NCBI GenBank assembly: GCA_021442155.1
Contig: CM038223.1
Location: 35,562,983 to 35,626,982 of the forward strand
Reading direction: 5' to 3'
DNA from: Cymbidium sinense
Lineage: Eukaryota > Streptophyta > Magnoliopsida > Asparagales > Orchidaceae
DNA: 64,000 nt
Positions within the stretch are counted from its first letter, which is position 1; each line of letters starts with the position of its first letter. Under the pieces are notes generated by a model that saw only the letters and a list, made by a program, of their open reading frames with translations, was not told the DNA's origin and did no database searches. Positions 23,201-36,500 of the stretch are shown piece by piece. A program made the position numbers and the translations under genes.

Positions 23201-23756
23201 AGATTATTTGGGTTAAGATTTGGCTAAGCCCATGGGATTGATTCATAGGGCTTAGAAAGGATTTTGATTTAATTTGGATTTAGTTTGATTTAGCTTTGAT
23301 CATTTAAATGTATATTTAATTTATAATTATGAAGATGATTGAAGATATAAATTGATTGTGAGAAAATCAATTGATTTGGATGGGATTTTGGCTAAGTTCA
23401 TGAAATTGATTCAAAGGACTTATGAAAGATTTCAAGTTTGGATTTGATCATGGCTTCAATCATTTGGTTTTAAAATTTGGGTTTGGATTTAGATTTGAAT
23501 TTAATGTTTGAATTAAACTTGAGGTTTGGTTTGAGAAGGTGAACATGGATTTGATTTGGGTTGTAGGGTAGGTGGATTATCCTAATCCCTAAAGCATAAC
23601 ATAATCCTATGATTAACCCTTCTAAGCCTTTAGGCTTAGGTTAAGTGTTTAGCTAGTTGCTAGAAGTGTCTTATGATTAAGGAAGTCTTAGTGTCTAGAA
23701 GACTCCTAAGTATAAGATGAGGAGATTTAGAACTCACTCTGAAAGTGTGGTTAGCA
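17212..23756 (-). mobile_element. S3: complete solo LTR, A type, 6,545 bp
   Basis: Minus strand: starts TGCTAACCACACTTTCAGAG at 23,756 (family start TGTTGACCTCACTTT) and ends AACACCACA at 17,212, flanked by perfect TATAA duplications. It contains the W-box field (23.05-22.68 kb), a leader hairpin with mismatches (about 21,955), one leader block (20,075-19,975), a TAAGGGTAGAGCT block (18,725-18,640) and the final block (18,000-17,940). Protease-side sequence of M lies on its left and gag-tail sequence on its right, so it split M's coding region. Confidence 0.9.
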
Positions 23757-23761
23757 TATAA
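23757..23761. repeat. Target-site duplication of S3, right copy
   Basis: TATAA, matching 17,207-17,211. Confidence 0.8.
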
Positions 23762-24311
23762 TAATGGGATAAACTATATCCCAATCATTTGAAAGAGAAG
23801 TACTTATTGAAAAAGAGGTGGAAGATTCACTTGTGATCACCATACTAGACCTTTGCCTAGAGTCCACAAGGTATTCTTTAGAAATAATCACCAACCCTCT
23901 CTTGTAATTAAAATTTAAGCCAATCTTTAGAAGTGAAGTAGTCCTCAATGGTATGACCTAACATCTAATGATATGGACAATAATTTGGGTCATTTACCTT
24001 GCCAACTTCTTCTAGCTTATTTGAATCATGGATCTTGGAATCTTAATTTTTCTTCAAATTTTTAAATAATTTTCTCACAGTCTCTCTTTTGAAAGAATAA
24101 GTTTGGTTCATTCTTTCACTAAAAAGGCTTGCAAGGTTTTTCTTAGGTAGTGCTAACTATAGTTGCTATGGCTTTTGAGGTGGAGAGCATTCTACCTAGA
24201 CTTGGATTGAAGTCTTTCCCTTGTCCACTATAGAGACAATGCCTGCTTTCTTTTCAATAATTTTCCTAAGTTTAGAAGGTTCCATGGTGGATTGGTTTTT
24301 TATGAACATCT
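23762..24311 (-). pseudogene. Element M: C-terminal part of gag, decayed
   Basis: Read on the minus strand, the segment at about 24,290-24,240 gives MEPSKLRKIIEKKAG, that at about 24,120 gives MNQTYSFKRE, and that at about 23,990-23,920 gives NDPNYCPYH then GHTIEDYF. The last pair is the C-x2-H ... H-x4-(C/Y) knuckle-like motif that ends gag in Tat-lineage gypsy elements, with the final cysteine replaced by Y. A stop lies inside the motif. The following frame, 23,948-23,751, is open for 65 codons and continues the same region. It lies between S3 on the left and the 3' end of S2 on the right; the preceding gag core is 19 kb away at 43.2-43.9 kb. Confidence 0.75.
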
Positions 24312-25063
24312 ATGGAGAAAATTTATGACACCATATAGATGTCCAGGGTAATTATTAAGATAATTAAATACTTCATTAAGGGATTAATATATTATCTCAA
24401 AAGATAAACATATTACCTTATAATGGATTTGATTATTAAATAAGGACTCTTAAGGCTATGAGTCTTTGATATACTAAATATTTTTCCACTGAACTACATG
24501 GAAAGGAATAACTTGACTTATTTATTGTTGGGTTTATAGTTCACTATAAGAGTAAGACCCTAAAGTTAATTACATTTTAGAAAGAATAGAATTCTTTCTA
24601 AGAATACTCTTTACTTAAAAAAAACCTACTTTTATCTTTATGTTTTTCAAATCTTGTATTAAAATGATTATTAATTTAGAAATTCAAAATGGATCGCTTC
24701 AAGGAGGAAGAGTTCTTTGCAAGAGCCAATCGAGAATATGTAAAAAGTTATTTTAGATACAAAAATGCCTAATAAGCATTTCAACTATTCTATAATTGGG
24801 TTTTACATTTTTTAAGATTGAAATTATTAAAATTTTGAGTAAGCATTTTATTAGAAATGTAGGACTTAGGTTTTAGCAGCATAAGACTGCAAAAATGCCT
24901 AGTGATTGAAGAATTATTCCAATAGGTTGCAACTGAACCTAAGTTTACAAGTGCTTCTGACATACAGTTAGAAGCTCAACCTTGTTTAATTCCTCAGAAT
25001 TATTGGCTCTCTTTCATTTAAGAAAGCAAACCTATCCTTGACTCTTCTAGATTTACTACCCAC
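24312..25063 (-). mobile_element. S2 part a: last 750 bp of an interrupted LTR
   Basis: Minus strand: this is the 3' end of an LTR, ending in GGTGTCATAAATTTTCTCCA and TA at 24,312. It matches 52,302-52,473 and 59,433-59,712. It is cut at 25,063 by B1 and resumes at 31,719: the join CTACCCAC then TTAGAAGGGTTGC reproduces the family sequence seen reversed at 39,395-39,430. Confidence 0.8.
25059..25063. repeat. Target-site duplication of B1, left copy
   Basis: CCCAC here equals CCCAC at 31,714-31,718. Removing B1 and one copy restores a continuous S2 LTR. Confidence 0.85.
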
Positions 25064-27982
25064 TGTTCAACTCATTTTTGAATGAGGTTAACATTATTTC
25101 TAAAATTAGAAATTAGGGCACCTAATCTTATATTAGGAGCCTCCTAATTAAGTACTTATGACACTACACCTAGTGACATAGTATATCCTTCAAGAATTTG
25201 ACCTAACCTAGTGGGATTAGGTGGATGCAAACTCAACCCAAATTTAGACAAATAATTGGCATAAACACATTCAAATTGAAACCCTAAATCTTATTAAGCT
25301 TAAGCAAAAAATTTTTGGATGGCTAAACCAACTACCTTACTTAAGCTTAGAACTACTCAAATCCAAAAAAGTTCAAATAAAATCAAAATAAACTCAAACC
25401 AAATCAAACTAAAAGCATAAAATATATGACATGAATATCAATGGCATCAAATGAAAAGTCAAAGGTAGTCATAAATTGAACATAAGATTGACCCATGTGG
25501 GTCTCACCAAGTCAAAGGTCAACCCATAATAATTTGATCAAATTAAATTATTCCAAAGACTCAAAATCATTAAATAAATATTTTTAAATATGAATTAAAA
25601 GAAACTTAAAACCAATAAGGCCTTAATTAAGCTAATTAGACCATTTGACCTGGGCATAAATGGACTTTATTGAATTCAAATCTAAATTAAATTGAAATCA
25701 ACCAAAATTAATTATCTAAAATCATTTAAAAATCATTATTAAACATAAATTAACTAATTATTAGGATTAATTTGACTAATATGGTCATTTGACCTAATTA
25801 GACCAATTTTAACCCATTAAGCCCAAATTGGGTCAAAGTGAGTTTTATACCCAAAATAAAAAAAAACTTTATTGAATTTTATCACTCTAAATACTTGGAT
25901 TAACATAATTGAAAACTAAATACATTACAATTAAGTCAAGAAGGTCATTTGACTCAATTAGATTCAACCAAATCCATTTCATCCCTAATAGGTTAAGTGT
26001 TGAAGCAAGAAAGCAAACACCTCCAAATTTCATGAAGCCCATTTATTGCAGACCTCATAAATGATTAAATGAGCTTAACTGAAGCTTAAATATAACATCA
26101 ATTTATGAAATGGAAGAGGCTATCCCAAGTCAAGAGGGAAAATTACTAAAGTGCAATAAGTCAAAATGTTTGAACATGAACCTATGCTAATCACACTTTG
26201 AAGCACATTTAAACTCATCCTAAGATGTATTTAAGTGAATGGTAGGATTGAGAAACACAAATGAGCTCAAGTCAACCCTAGAGCATGGAATATGCCATGG
26301 GAGGGGAAAGACCAAATTGAGCTAATGCTCCCTTCAAGCCCCAAGATCCCTTCCATGTGTTCAATTCCAATTGCTCCAAAGAATTGAAAAGAAATATTTT
26401 ACCTTCTCTCTACCTTTAGCTCCATCATTTAGAGTCCAATTTTCCATGGCCAGTAGCCTCCATTAAAATCCAATAGGGGAGCACTCGGTCAAAAAGTAAG
26501 AGGCAGAATGAATTGGGACATTATACTCGACTTTATCACCTTCTCTAAGGAAAACTGAGTCTAACAAGGCCTTCCCTTTCCTTCCAAACTTCCCTGATTG
26601 ATCTCGACACCAAACTCAGGCGAGTCAAGGATAACATCAATCTCCTTGATGATCCAGAGGGAGGCAAAGCTCATTTGTCCATCTAAAAGCTTCATTTTAC
26701 TTTCTTGAGTGTTTTTTAAATCTAAATCCTTGCTGGGATCCTACACTGGTGAGGTACACTCAAAACTAACCTCTTTTGCATTTGACATTGGTCATTTTTA
26801 AAGTGAAGTAGGTCCTTGAATTTATCAAGGCATATAAATCCATTTTAAATCATGCCTTGATCTTTTTTCAATTAAAATCTTGCGATTTCATACCATAGAT
26901 CGTCAATGATTAGCTGTGAAAAGCAGATAGTGCTCAATTTTCACCATCGAGGAGAGAGATGAAGTCTCTAATGTCTATTCTTTATATTAGGAATGGATAG
27001 CCATGATTTAGTTGGATTATCTGATTGAATCCCCTATAGGTAATCACGGGATGATCTGAGATTGAAAAACCCAAATAAAATTGTGTACGTCACCAAAATA
27101 ATGTGGGATCAATGTTGATTCTATGTGGCTAAATCAAATGTTGACACATGTCAAGTGGCACGACACTGACCATTTAAAACAAAAAATTTCATGATTTTCT
27201 GTCTTAAATAAATATAAAAAATACAAAATTTTCAAAAAATCATAGAAAATTAAAATACTCAACCAAAATTTATAATTAAGGGTTCTATGGATTCATGTGA
27301 GTGAGAAAATATATTAAACCCAAAATCTAATTAATTTTGGATAATTTTTGGTTAATTTAGAGTTAAATACAAAATAATCAAACCTAAATTCAACCCAAAC
27401 CACTCATCCAACTAATTTAAATCTTTGGAGAAATACAATTAGGGTTAAAACAGACCTTTGGTAAATTTTTTATGATTTATTATAAAGTAAATATAAAGAT
27501 ATGGAATTTCCAACTTTAAACCTTAATTTGATAAAATAAATTAATAGAAAATTATAGAAATCATGAAAAATTATGAAAAAATTTAATTCATCATAATTAA
27601 CCATAATAAACCTAAACACTTCATTAAAACTCTATGAAATCCAATAAACCATAAAATGGCATACTTTGATAATTAATTATTCTAAACTTAGGAAAATCAT
27701 GATAAATTAACTAAAACTCCAAAAATTATAAATGATGTATGCATCTTCTAGAGAGGAATTTAAAAAAATAAAATCCCTAATTAATTCCTTTTAATTTTGG
27801 TTTAATTTAAGTTTTATTAAAATAATTAAAACCTTAATTAATCCTAAATTACACATTCTGATTAGGATGAAACTTTAGGAAACCTAAACTTTTAAAGAAC
27901 CCCACTTATCATAAAATTTGAAAGCCAAACGATCTATGAATTAGAAGTTATCAAATTTCTAATTCTTAAGTTATCTTAAATA

Positions 27983-28028
<46 letters not shown>

Positions 28029-31000
28029 AAAAAAAAAAATTTATCTTAAATGAAAATTTTAAATAAATAAATTGCATAAATTATAAAAATTTATAATTCA
28101 ATTTAAAACATTATTATTAATATCAAAACACTTAAAAAACATTTCCAACCCTTTGAAATCATGTAAATTGATTAATCATAAACTTAGGGTTTAATGAAAT
28201 ATTTAAAGAATATAAAAATCTAGTTAAACACTAAATTGATAATTTATCAAATTTTTAGTGCACCAATTAATCAATTGAAATGCAAAATCAATTACTCTTT
28301 GAATTTCATACTTAAATATGGAATTCACTAAATCCTTTGAATTCATTTAAGTTATAAAACAACATAATTCAACTTGTGAATAAAAATACAATAACTAATT
28401 GAATTAATCAACTTAACCATATAATCTTAAACCCTAATAACTTGAAATGGATTAGCTTTAAGTTGGGAACCCAAAAGTATTTCATTCCATAGGTTTCCTA
28501 GATATTAACAAATTAAACTAAGTTATGAAACTTTAATACTTTATGTTACATTAAGCTTAATTTGAATAGGAAATCATAAAGCATAAGATAATGAACTTCT
28601 TAATTACTTTAATCAAGACTTCCAAAGATTGAGTGAAACTAATTGATTAACTTATCTAAATTTATGTATAAACAATAATAAATGAAGGAAATCATCACTT
28701 AAAATTAATTAAGTTAATTTACTCAAGTTAACCAACATAACTTAATGAAATTTCTAAATGAAATTAATTAAATTAAATAAACCTAAATGATAAATTAAAA
28801 TACTTAAATGAATAAATCATGAAATTTAAATATAATAGATCATTTAAATAATGAAATCAAAGCTAAGTTTGAATTAAGATATTAACTAGAATAAGTTAGT
28901 TCATTCAAGCTAACAGGCATTAACAAACTAAACATAAAGATAAACATAAACATTAATGAAATAAATGAATAAGATTAATCCAAAATTATAAACCAAATAA
29001 CTCAAACATAGAAAATTAAATGTAAAATAAATCAAAATAAAAGAACTATAATAAAGAACAAAGTCTTTAAATTACATGAATTTTAAACCTTAAAACATTA
29101 AATGAATCAAAAAAATTAAAAATGAATAAAATTAAATAAACATTAAATCATTATATATGATTAAACCCTAATTAAGGATGAAGGAAATACTTTAAACCTT
29201 AACTAAAGGTTTTAATATTAATATCATTAACATAAAATTTTAACTTGAGGTGAAATATAAATCAAATTCAACTTAAAAATGAAAAACTTAAATGAATTCA
29301 AAAGATGTTAAGTAAGATACTTAAGATCTAAGTTAGACCTCTAGAATTAAGCTTTATCTTAAGATGAAGATCTAATTTTACTAGGATTTAGGATGTTGAA
29401 TAGAATGGGTTCCACCTAAAGAAGAATTTATTTTATTCTTCATTCTTGTAAATTTAAATTTCACTTTAATATAAAATAAAATTAAAAATTGAAATGCAAT
29501 CATTATCAATTAAATTACTTAAATTAGAACCACTCAATGGTAAATTGAAAAAATTTTATGAATAAAAGCAATTAAAAGAGTGAAAATAATTTTTCATAAG
29601 TAGCAAACACATGGTATATAGTCTAGACACTTGTGGTCGCAGGGCTACTGGTCAAAAGGACTTGATACCTTGAACCACTAGTTTAATAATGCACCTACCT
29701 ATGAAGTAAACGTATGAAAGTGAAAACCTCAAAATCAAATTAATCCAAATGTTGAAAACCTAAATTAAAACTTGAACTTAAAATGCCTAATAAATTTTAC
29801 CGCACAAACTTCTTCTTCACACAAAGTTATTAGGTCATCAACCCTAAACTTATGTTTAGTCGATCTGTGATGATTTATAATGTGATGTGAAATGTTTTTT
29901 ATTATTTTGTGATTTATTATTTTTGATTGGATGGCTAGGATTGCTTGCTCACTAGTCTATATGGTAGGACATTCTTTATAGGCTAATACTATTATCTATA
30001 AGGGGTTGTGCTTAAAGGGACCGCCGTCATAAAGTAAAATAAATATTATTTTCTTATAGGTATTCTTCTGTCCCTAAGCATAGCCCAATATGACAGGTGG
30101 GCTTAGCAAGTAACTAATGCTAAGCCCATATGTTTGAAAATATTACTACTGGTGTGCTGTGTGTATTTCCTAACAACTATTTTACAGGGTATTCTTAAAA
30201 TTTAAAATGTAATTTAAGCTTAGAATCAGGTTAGGATCTATGTGGTATAGGAATAATAGGAGCTAACCCTACTAGCTAGTGGTCTCATGTGAAGCCCATG
30301 AAGGTTTCTAAAGAAGGAGACAATCGTGGAGAAAGAATCCTATAGATCTAGACTTTTAGTTCTAGGATAGGTTGTATAAGGGTAGAGTTCAACTACGCAA
30401 TTTTCTCTTTCTTTCAGGATCTACAATGGTATCTGGTCGCATTGGGCTATTCATTTAACTTAAATTTGGTGTGATTTATTTTATGTGCATTATAGAAATT
30501 ACTTGCTTCGCTAGGTTACTTTTGTGTTGTGTTTCTATGATGAAATGCTTGGATGTTAGGCTCTTAGGAAAATTAATTTTTCTACCTAAGTTAAATCTAA
30601 CTTAAACAAAAATAAAAGAATTCATAATTTCATACATAAATTAAAGTCTTATAAAGAACTTAAAAGTGACTAGAAATAACTAGCTTTTGTGAATCATGCT
30701 AGCATATTATTCTAACTTTTGAATTGGCTGCTTCAGCCATTGCACATAAGGGCATCTGACTATTAAAGATGACCACCTTTCTAGGGAAGTGTACCTTCTT
30801 ATTTTTATTTTCCCCATGATCTTTCTTAACTACATCTCATTGTAGGCATAAATTACATACCCCAAAGGCCTTAAATGAATTATGATTGAAAATATTTAAA
30901 AGTTAAAAATTATTGCATTAGTTAGGTGCAAATCATACCAAACATGATCTTAAGGACTAGGGAGTGAGTTTAGGTTCCTAGATTATTTCTGAAAAAGTAA

Positions 31001-31713
31001 TAGCCCAGCCATCTTGCATACATAAGACCAACACCATGGATTTAAAAATTTGCTTAGGTGGTGTTAGTTGGTAGCCCCTACAGGTGAATGATAAGTCCAG
31101 AAGAGTCAGGGATAACTTTTTTTGCTTAAATGAGATAAGGAGCTAGTAATTCTCAAAATTCAAATTACGTCGAACCTCGACTTATTTCAAAAGTATTTAT
31201 AGACTTATGTTTTGAAGCATTATTTTAGAAATAAGTCTTTAAGCCAAGGAATTCTTATAGTCATGTGCTACTAGAATCTAAGTCCTAGATTTCTAATAAA
31301 ATATCAGTCCAAATTTCAATGATTTTTTTCTCAAACATATAGAGCTCAATGCTAATATAGTTGAAATGTCTTCTAGGCATCTCAATATCTATAGACATTT
31401 CTTACTTTATCCATAATTGGCCTAAAAAGGAATTCTTTTTCTTTTGAAGTGTTCCCTTTTAAAATTCCAATTTAGCTATCCTTTGGAACCAACATTAAAA
31501 TTCATAGAAATAAAAGCCTATTTCTTTAATCAAGACTATTCTTAGGAAGGGATCTTCATTCCTAATATGTTATTAATTATAAGGGCTTTCCTTTATAGGG
31601 AACTATGTAAGATAAAAGTTTATGTTTTGAGATAATATGTTTATTTCTTAATGATGAATTTGATTACTTAAATAATTTTTAATGTATATGTAGTGTCATA
31701 AAATTTCCCCACA
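25064..31713 (+). mobile_element. B1: complete solo LTR, B type, 6,650 bp
   Basis: It starts TGTTCAACTCATTTTTGAAT and ends TTTCCCCACA, with perfect CCCAC duplications. The B type differs from the A type mainly in the first 4 kb, which is very A-rich, and has a weaker W-box field (25.5 and 25.8 kb). In the second half the family blocks are still recognisable: leader block 29,612-29,710, TAAGGGTAGAGTT block 30,364-30,455 and the final block 31,055-31,110. A (TAA)n tract lies at 27,980. There is no coding sequence. Confidence 0.9.
27980..28034. repeat. (TAA)n microsatellite and A-run
   Basis: About 15 TAA/AATA units followed by a run of 13 A. It sits inside B1 at a place where the reversed S2 copy (about 40,262-40,290) also has a short ATT repeat. 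Confidence 0.9.
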
Positions 31714-31718
31714 CCCAC
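31714..31718. repeat. Target-site duplication of B1, right copy
   Basis: CCCAC, matching 25,059-25,063. Confidence 0.85.
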
Positions 31719-33555
31719 TTAGAAGGGTTGCAAGCTAACACCACCTAAGTGATTTTAAATTCATTAGTTCAATCTTATAAATGTAATATGGTCAAGTTGT
31801 TGTATTTTAGGAAAGCAAGCTATGAGCATATGCCCACTTACTAACCCTAGGATCATGACTGGTATGTTATACACTTAACTAATGCAATAATTTTTGTGTT
31901 TTATGTATTTTGACTCACAATTACATTTAAGGGTTCAAGGTATAAAATTTCATGCCTAAAATGAGATGTAACTAGAAAAAATTCTTAGGCCAAATCAAAA
32001 TGAGAAAGCACACTTCTCCAGGAAGGGTGGTCATCCTCATAGGTTAGCCCTTATGTGCAATAGGTGAAGCGTCCAATTCAGGAATGATGAATAATATGCT
32101 CACATGGTTCACAAAGTCTAATTATTTTTATTGCTTTTAAGCTATGCCTTGGGCATTATTTATTGAGAGGTTATTAGGTTTAATTTATGTTTGAATTATT
32201 TAAATTTGATGGGGTAGAAAATTTAATTTTCCTAAGAATTTAGAATTTTAAAATTTATCACAGAACACATAATAGACTCATGGTTTTATTTTAATTTTTT
32301 GTGTTGAAATTGAGTTTCGATGTTCTGCTTTGGGAAAAAAACCGATTCTATTCAACTTGCTAAACCTGGTGAAATGGTATTTTCATCTTAAGATGAAGAT
32401 CCATTCTAGCAGTCAAACTAAGAACTTAAATATTTTAATTAACCCTATTGAGTTTATTTGAATGATTTAGTTAATTTAGGTTTAATTTAATTGATGTTTA
32501 TTTCATTTAATTGAGATTTGGGTTTATTTCATTTTATATACCTAGATTGTTTACTTTAAATGTTGAATATCATGTGTTTATGTTATTTAATTAATTTTAA
32601 CTATTGATAAAAAAACATTTATTTTTTATATTTAAGCTTCATTTGATTTGATATATATCTTAACCAAGTTATTATTTTTTATTACAATTTAAAATGACCT
32701 TTTACTTAAGTTTTAATTAAGAGTTTCATTATTTTATTTATTGAATTCATTGTTTGATTTGATTTTTTATGTTGACTTTAATTTAATTATCATTTGATTT
32801 GATTTGATTTGATTTTTTAATTTAATTTTAATTAATCTTTTTACATTTTATGTTAGTTAATTTATTTTAATGTTGTTTAAGATGAATATAATTTCATGAT
32901 TTAGGTTTATATTCAATTTTATACTTCTTTAATTTGCTTAAAATTTAAAGAAAAAGTGATTGTCAATTTCACATATTTTTACATTATTTTTAGTCTGAAC
33001 GATCTCATTCACTTATTTGCAATTCAATTTATACTTAGCTATCATGAATATTTATTAAGTGTTTCAAGTTAGTTAACTTGGTTTATTTAAATTAAGGTTC
33101 AAAATTTAATCTCAATTTAAACATGATTGAAAGGTTTTTAATTTCATTACATAGATACATCCTTCTATTTATGTTTCATGATTTTGGATCTTTATTAATT
33201 TAGTTATTCATTTCATTATTTAAGTTGATTTAAGAAATGTTTTATGATTAAGAGATTATTATTTAATTAATTTTTTTATGATGGAATTTTGTTTCTTAAT
33301 ACTTAGTTATGGACCTTAGCCTAAGGGAACTAAAGAAATAGAGTATTTAAGGTCCCAAGCCTAATCTAGGGCATCTTGAGCTTTTAGGTTATTTAAATTA
33401 GATGATTTAATTAATTATGTTTATTTGTAATAAATATGTTTTTGCTTAATGTCAAGTGGATTTAAAATGATTTCAATGTTATATGAATTTTTATTTAAAT
33501 GTAAAATCCAGAGTTTTGATAACTTTGATTTAAATGTAAAATCCATAGGTTTATT
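31719..33555 (-). mobile_element. S2 part b: middle-3' segment of interrupted LTR
   Basis: Reversed, it follows B-type LTR sequence: GGTTGCAAGCTAACACCACC at 31,726 corresponds to 39,380-39,415, and the segment near 31,990-32,110 to 39,000-39,150. Near 32,330 it jumps, so about 1.1 kb equivalent to B1 29,410-30,520 is missing, including the leader and TAAGGGTAGAGCT blocks. The right boundary, against B2, is fuzzy (about 33,540-33,600); a 20-base word, ATTTAAATGTAAAATCCA-like, is repeated at 33,495 and 33,530. Confidence 0.65.
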
Positions 33556-36500
33556 AATTTAACAACTTTGGGCTTAATTAATCGTAGGTTTCTCTTAATT
33601 GTTCAAGGTAATTGAGGTTGTTAACTCAATTATCCTACTTAAGCTCAAAATTAACTAAACCCAAAGAAATTCAAATAAATCAAAATAAATTGAAATCAAA
33701 TCAAATAAAAAGCATGAAGTCACTACATGAACATGAACAAATTTAAAACTATATTAGAATGAAGGGGTCAAAGATGGTCAATAATTTGACATAGAGTTGA
33801 CTTATGTGGGTCCCACCAAGTCCAAGGTCAACCCATCAAAATTTGATCAAATTAAGTCACTCTGGTGGCTTAGAAATATCAAATAAACATGTTTAAATAT
33901 GAATCTAGATAAATCTAAATCCAATAAGGCCTTAATCAGATTAATTAGGTTTCTTGATCTAAATGAGCCTAAATGGACTTTATGGAACCTAAACTTATAT
34001 TAAATAAAAATCAATTCAAATTGAATGTCCAAAATCATTTGGAAATCATCATTAAACCTAATTCAACCAATTATTGGGTTTAATTCGATCAATTTGGTCA
34101 TTTGACTCATTTAAACCCATATTGACTCATTAAACCCAAATTGGATCAAAGTAAGTTTGAATTCAAAATTAATCTCAAATGAAATAAATTAATTGCTCCA
34201 AATCATCTCAAATACTTAATAAAATATGTGTGGAACCTTAATTGAGGCAAATTATCCATTTGATTAAATTAAATCCAACTTAACCCTAATCAATTAAAAT
34301 GGGTTGATTTAGGTTAAAGTAACATCTAATTTAAATCAAATGAAACTAAATTGATTGATAATATCCATTACAAATGGTCAATTATAAATAATTAAACCCA
34401 AATAAAAATCTTAAAAAAGAAAAAGTGGCTAGGAGACTTAATTTGATCCATTTAGTCCAAAAGAAAGTAATGCCTAGCCAAAATGACATCAAAACTTAAA
34501 TTGATCTACGATACACTCAATGATCAATTAATAATAATTGAGATTTAAATTTAAATCCAATTGATCAAATGGAATGAACTAATTCAAGTTAAAAGAAAAA
34601 AATTAAAAGAATCAAACCTAAGTACTTAACCCAAATCAAAATCAAATAAGCTTTAGCCAAACCTTTGAATTCGCCATGATTTGATTTGGTTAGTCAACTA
34701 ACAATCGAAAGAGGTGTTAAGATGGTGTCATGAAGCCAATATGTGCCATGGAACGTGAGTTGGAGCATGAGAGGAAGAAAAATCCAAAGTCCACCCAAGA
34801 AGTCAAAATGCAAGACACTTTCTCCATCCCTCATCCACTCCTCATCTTAACTTATTTGGATTATTACCAATCAGATAACCATCACTTGGAGCTAGCATCT
34901 AAGGGTGACAATCATCATGACCAATTGATTTTTGAACTCCCCCGTGGATATAACTCACAGATACATATGAAAGGAAGAAGAGAGACTTTCTCTTGGCAAT
35001 CTAATCACTCACATACATTCCTGAGGTCAAACAAAAGAGAGCCAACACCTTCCCTAATTCCCACACCACCAGTAAGCTAGAGTTTGATCAAACCTGCTGG
35101 TAAATGAGTAAAACTCGACCTCCATGGTGATTGGTGAGGAGGCAACTCAATTCCTTCTTATTAATGGCTCGCCACATCTCAACGAATGTGTTTGCAACAT
35201 CCCTGCCGCTAAAGAGTGATGCCGGTGAGATACACATCAAACCCGACCACCTTTGCTTTTTTTTTGCTCCTTTGTGAAGCAAGTTTGATATAAAGTGAGA
35301 TAAAACCATATAGATGTGTTCCAAATGTAGCCTTGATGGATTTACAATCAAAATCATGTGTTGGCGTCAACTAGATCACCAAAAATATTATCTTTTTGAT
35401 AGACAACACTCGATATTTGCCATTGATGGGGGAGACAAAATAACCACCATCTGCTCCTTTTATTAGGAATGGATGACTTAAATTTAGTTGGATGATCCAA
35501 TTAAAATCTCTTAAAGAAAGCATAATTTTATCAGTACCATCCGATCTATGATCGGATGGTCCAGATTAATCTTTTGTCTCACCTTTTGACATGGGATCCA
35601 CGTGAATGCCACGTGGTCCAATGGTGCTGCACCATGTAGTAGGCACTAACTGTATTAAGTAAGGAATTTGGCTTTTCTCATTTAATAATTATAGAAAAAT
35701 TCTAAATCTTCAAAAATTCATAAAAAATAAAATACTCAACCAAAAAAGTGCAAATAAGAGCTCTATGGATTCAACTTAGTGAGAAGAATCTATTAAACCC
35801 AAAATGCCTAAATTTTAATGGGTATTTTTGGTTTAATTTGTGTTTGACAGAAAATAATGAAACTTAAATTAAACTCAAACCATTAATCCAATAATTTCAA
35901 AACTCTGGAGAACTAAAATTGTGGGAAAAATACTCCTTTGATTAAAATTTAAGAGTTTATTGATGTTCAAGGTAAAGGGTTCATAATTTTCAATTCCAAA
36001 ACCTTAATTTAATAAATTAAATTAATAATAACTCAAGAAAATTAAGAAAAGACATGTAATCAATTCAAAACATCATAATATGCATTAAGGAACCAAAAAA
36101 AAAAAATTAGACCTCTCTAGATCCTAATAAACCCTCAAATAACATAGTTAAGTAATTAAATGAATTAATTAAATCAAATAACTAACATGAACATTAAAAA
36201 ATCATAATAAATCAACCAAAAGTCCAAAAAATTTAAATTATCTCTCTATGGAAGCATCTTCTAGTGAGGAATTAAAAAAAATTAAAACCCATAATTAATT
36301 TATTATAATTAAGGTTAATGTAAGTTTTATTAAAATAATTATAATCTTAATTAGTCTTGAATTACACATCTAATTAAGATGAAACTTTGGAAAAATTAAA
36401 TTGGTACGGAACACCACTTCCAATATAAATTTCAAAGCAAAATATCTTGTAGATGAGAAATTGTAGAATTTCCAATCTCTAGGTCAATTTAAATGCAACA

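Noticed and set aside
23757..24311. Reading S3 and the neighbouring LTRs as paired LTRs of several small complete elements
   Set aside because: The perfect TATAA and ATTTG duplications flank single LTRs. Only M's 5' LTR end is followed by a primer-binding site, and none of the LTR starts on the minus strand is preceded by a purine tract.
34730..35080. 116-codon plus-strand open frame
   Set aside because: It lies inside B2 where B1 and S2 have non-open equivalents, and its composition (H, P, S rich) follows the local repeat. No domain is recognisable.
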